Origin: Pseudomonas sp. NFIX28
GTDB taxonomy: Bacteria > Pseudomonadota > Gammaproteobacteria > Pseudomonadales > Pseudomonadaceae
NCBI RefSeq assembly: GCF_900107395.1
Contig: NZ_FNPW01000006.1
Span: forward strand, 79,686-143,685
DNA length: 64,000 bases
Direction of reading: 5' to 3'
Of this stretch, positions 62,419-64,000 are shown piece by piece (position 1 is the stretch's first letter; every line of letters begins with the position of its first letter). The position numbers and the translations under genes are program-made. A model generated the notes under the pieces. It was given only the letters and a program-made list of their open reading frames with translations. It was not told where the DNA came from and did not search any database.

Positions 62419-63327
62419 TCAGGAAGTCGCCGCGGCATTGGCGGGAGCAGCAGCCTGGGGGGCTGGTTTTTCCACGACCGGGACACGCTCAAGCTTCACG
62501 TTGACCCGACGATTCTTCGCCCGGTTCGCAGCGTTGGTGTTAGGCGCCAATGGATAGCGTTCACCGTGGAAACGCATCTCGATCTGCGACTCGGGAATGC
62601 CATTGGCCTTGAAGAACTCCATCACCGCCAGCGCCCTGCGCCGCGACAGGTCACGGTTGGTCAAGCGATTGCCGCTGTTGTCCGAGTGGCCATCGAGCTG
62701 GATGTGGTTGACCGTCGGGTCGGCCTTGAGGAACTCGAGCATCACCTGCAGCCTGGCCTTGGCCTTGGCGTCCAGATCGATGCCGCCGCCAGGAAAGCCG
62801 ACCTCGGATTGCCTGACCTGGTCGAAGTTCTGCGGCAACAACTTGGCGACGCAGCGCTGATAGTCGCCATACGCCTTGCTGAACTTGACCGGCAGCAAGC
62901 GCACCTCGGACGCCCCGCCCTCACGGGAGTAATGGCGTACCACCGGGCTGCGGCCCTCCAGCAGCCCGCCGATCAGGCGCCCGGCCTGTAATTGCGAGCT
63001 GTTGAACAGCACATCGCCACTGCCGAGCCGCACCGAACCCAGGTTGATGTCGCCCCGCCCCGGCTGCCACGGCGCGGCCGCCGCCAGCAGCGTGGCCGAA
63101 CCGCCAGCGAGCATCGGGTTGTAGGCCTTGAGGCGGAAGGTCGCCTGCTCACCGGCACGACGCACGAACTCCCCGGAGCCGAAATCGGTGATCGGCTGGC
63201 TCAGACGGCACTCGAATTTATCGCCTTCGACCGTCCACTCAATGCTTTCCAGACGGGTCTGGAAAGTCAGCGCCATCGCGGGAAGGCTGGCGAACACACT
63301 GAGCAAGGCTAGATAACGCTGGCGCAC
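62419..63327 (-). CDS. motY: sodium-type flagellar protein MotY
   Basis: The roughly 302-residue exported protein has a signal peptide (RQRYLALLSVFASLPAMA), an N-terminal MotY domain (TFQTRLESIEWTVEGDKFECRLSQPI region) and a C-terminal OmpA-type peptidoglycan-binding domain (IQLDGHSDNSGNRLTNRDLSRRRALAV region near 205-230). It forms part of the T-ring that stabilises the flagellar stator. Position between argG and pyrC matches PA3526 (MotY). I favour the GTG at 63327, which has GGAG six bases before it and gives a clean signal peptide. ATGs at 63351 or 63366 are alternatives. Confidence 0.83.
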   Translation of the reverse strand: MRQRYLALLSVFASLPAMALTFQTRLESIEWTVEGDKFECRLSQPITDFGSGEFVRRAGEQATFRLKAYNPMLAGGSATLLAAAAPWQPGRGDINLGSVRLGSGDVLFNSSQLQAGRLIGGLLEGRSPVVRHYSREGGASEVRLLPVKFSKAYGDYQRCVAKLLPQNFDQVRQSEVGFPGGGIDLDAKAKARLQVMLEFLKADPTVNHIQLDGHSDNSGNRLTNRDLSRRRALAVMEFFKANGIPESQIEMRFHGERYPLAPNTNAANRAKNRRVNVKLERVPVVEKPAPQAAAPANAAATS

Positions 63328-63483
63328 GGGAGGCTCCACTGACTTGTACATCACGAATATCGACATGCCTGTTTACGGCATACCTTCGGGATATCGGAAG
63401 CTTTACGCAAAACTTGATAGCGAGTGCCTGGAAGAGTCTTTTCCGGTAGCATTCACCGGAGTTTGACCCGCCTGGAATCCCCA

Positions 63484-64000
63484 ATGTCCGACCGCCTGAC
63501 CCTGCTGCGTCCCGACGACTGGCATATTCATCTTCGCGATGGTGCCGTGTTGACCAATACTGTCGCGGATGTCGCGCGCACCTTTGGCCGCGCCATCATC
63601 ATGCCTAACCTGGTACCTCCGGTGCGCAACGCCGCTGAAGCCGACGCCTATCGCCAGCGCATCCTCGCTGCGCGGCCGGCCGGCAGCCGCTTCGAGCCGC
63701 TGATGGTGCTCTACCTTACCGATCGCACCCAGCCCGAAGAAATTCGCGCGGCCAAGGCCAGTGGTTTCGTCCATGCGGCCAAGCTCTACCCGGCCGGCGC
63801 GACCACCAACTCGGATTCGGGCGTCACCAGCATCGACAAGATTTTCCCGGCACTGGAAGCCATGGCCGAAGTCGGCCTGCCGCTGCTGATCCACGGTGAA
63901 GTCACGCGTAGTGAAGTCGACGTCTTCGACCGCGAGAAGCTGTTCATCGACGAGCACATGCGCCGTGTCGTCGAGCGCTTCCCGACGCTCAAGGTGGTGT
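63484..64000 (+). CDS. pyrC: dihydroorotase, homodimeric type (3' end outside window)
   Basis: The first 172 residues of a zinc amidohydrolase that cyclises carbamoyl-aspartate to dihydroorotate in pyrimidine synthesis. Metal ligands visible are H14 and H16 ([10 protein letters not shown]), the carboxylated lysine K100 ([14 protein letters not shown]) and H137 (PLLIHGEV). The length and motifs indicate the type I (PyrC, about 348-residue) enzyme rather than the PyrC' companion of aspartate transcarbamylase. The frame runs off the right edge. It is divergent from motY. Confidence 0.93.
   Translation, partial: MSDRLTLLRPDDWHIHLRDGAVLTNTVADVARTFGRAIIMPNLVPPVRNAAEADAYRQRILAARPAGSRFEPLMVLYLTDRTQPEEIRAAKASGFVHAAKLYPAGATTNSDSGVTSIDKIFPALEAMAEVGLPLLIHGEVTRSEVDVFDREKLFIDEHMRRVVERFPTLKVV

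Overview
The window is a high-GC chromosomal segment of a fluorescent Pseudomonas, probably of the P. fluorescens group (P. protegens / P. chlororaphis-like). The evidence is gene content and gene order: sadC next to a class I fumarase, argP-ACT-argO-sodB-bifA, imelysin genes, mexVW, orf222/inaA-colS-colR, groEL-groES-fxsA, rnf-nth, and argG-motY-pyrC all follow the order I know from P. aeruginosa. Pseudomonas REP-type hairpins lie in several gaps. I saw no tRNA, rRNA, prophage, insertion sequence or CRISPR array, so this is mostly core genome with a few accessory catabolic and regulatory inserts.

Layout. 0-5 kb: a minus-strand operon (crotonase, ferredoxin reductase, SadC-type diguanylate cyclase) divergent from a class I fumarase. 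5-10 kb: a MifS/MifR-type two-component system followed by the 2-oxoglutarate permease kgtP, which has a sigma-54 promoter and an upstream cluster of repeated half-sites. 10-12 kb: a small secreted DG(F/Y)DRTG repeat protein, a flavin-reductase-like protein and two small enzymes or orphans. 12-21 kb: regulators (AraC, two LysR) beside an AruI-like decarboxylase/aldehyde dehydrogenase pair, an NmrA-like reductase and an atypical metallo-beta-lactamase-fold protein. 20-24 kb: pobR/pobA and a DHA2 drug exporter. 24-29 kb: a tandem-Cache secreted protein, a coiled-coil membrane protein, an epimerase-like reductase, and the argP / ACT / argO amino-acid export group. 29-38 kb: sodB, bifA, and an iron-linked imelysin / di-heme / imelysin / DUF1513 set. 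38-42 kb: mexVW. 42-47 kb: the ColRS envelope-stress system and its likely targets. 47-55 kb: groESL, fxsA, a HugZ-like protein, an SDR, mrp and metG. 55-60 kb: an unusual rnf cluster, nth and a small envelope-type gene. 60-64 kb: an orphan LuxR-type response regulator, argG, motY and the start of pyrC.

How the genes work together. Two c-di-GMP genes, sadC and bifA, sit about 28 kb apart and in P. aeruginosa act as an opposing pair on biofilm and swarming. The ColRS neighbourhood has matching ColR-box-like sequences in front of both the PAP2 gene and the orf222/inaA operon. The imelysin genes follow a Fur-box-like palindrome.

The most unusual item is the rnf cluster. It has no rnfC. RnfB lacks its membrane anchor and carries a long tail resembling the RnfC C-terminal repeats. 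Three of the four cysteines expected to hold the intramembrane iron-sulfur centre in RnfA/RnfE are replaced, while the RnfB clusters and the flavin threonines of RnfD/RnfG remain. It looks like a remodelled, RnfC-independent redox complex.
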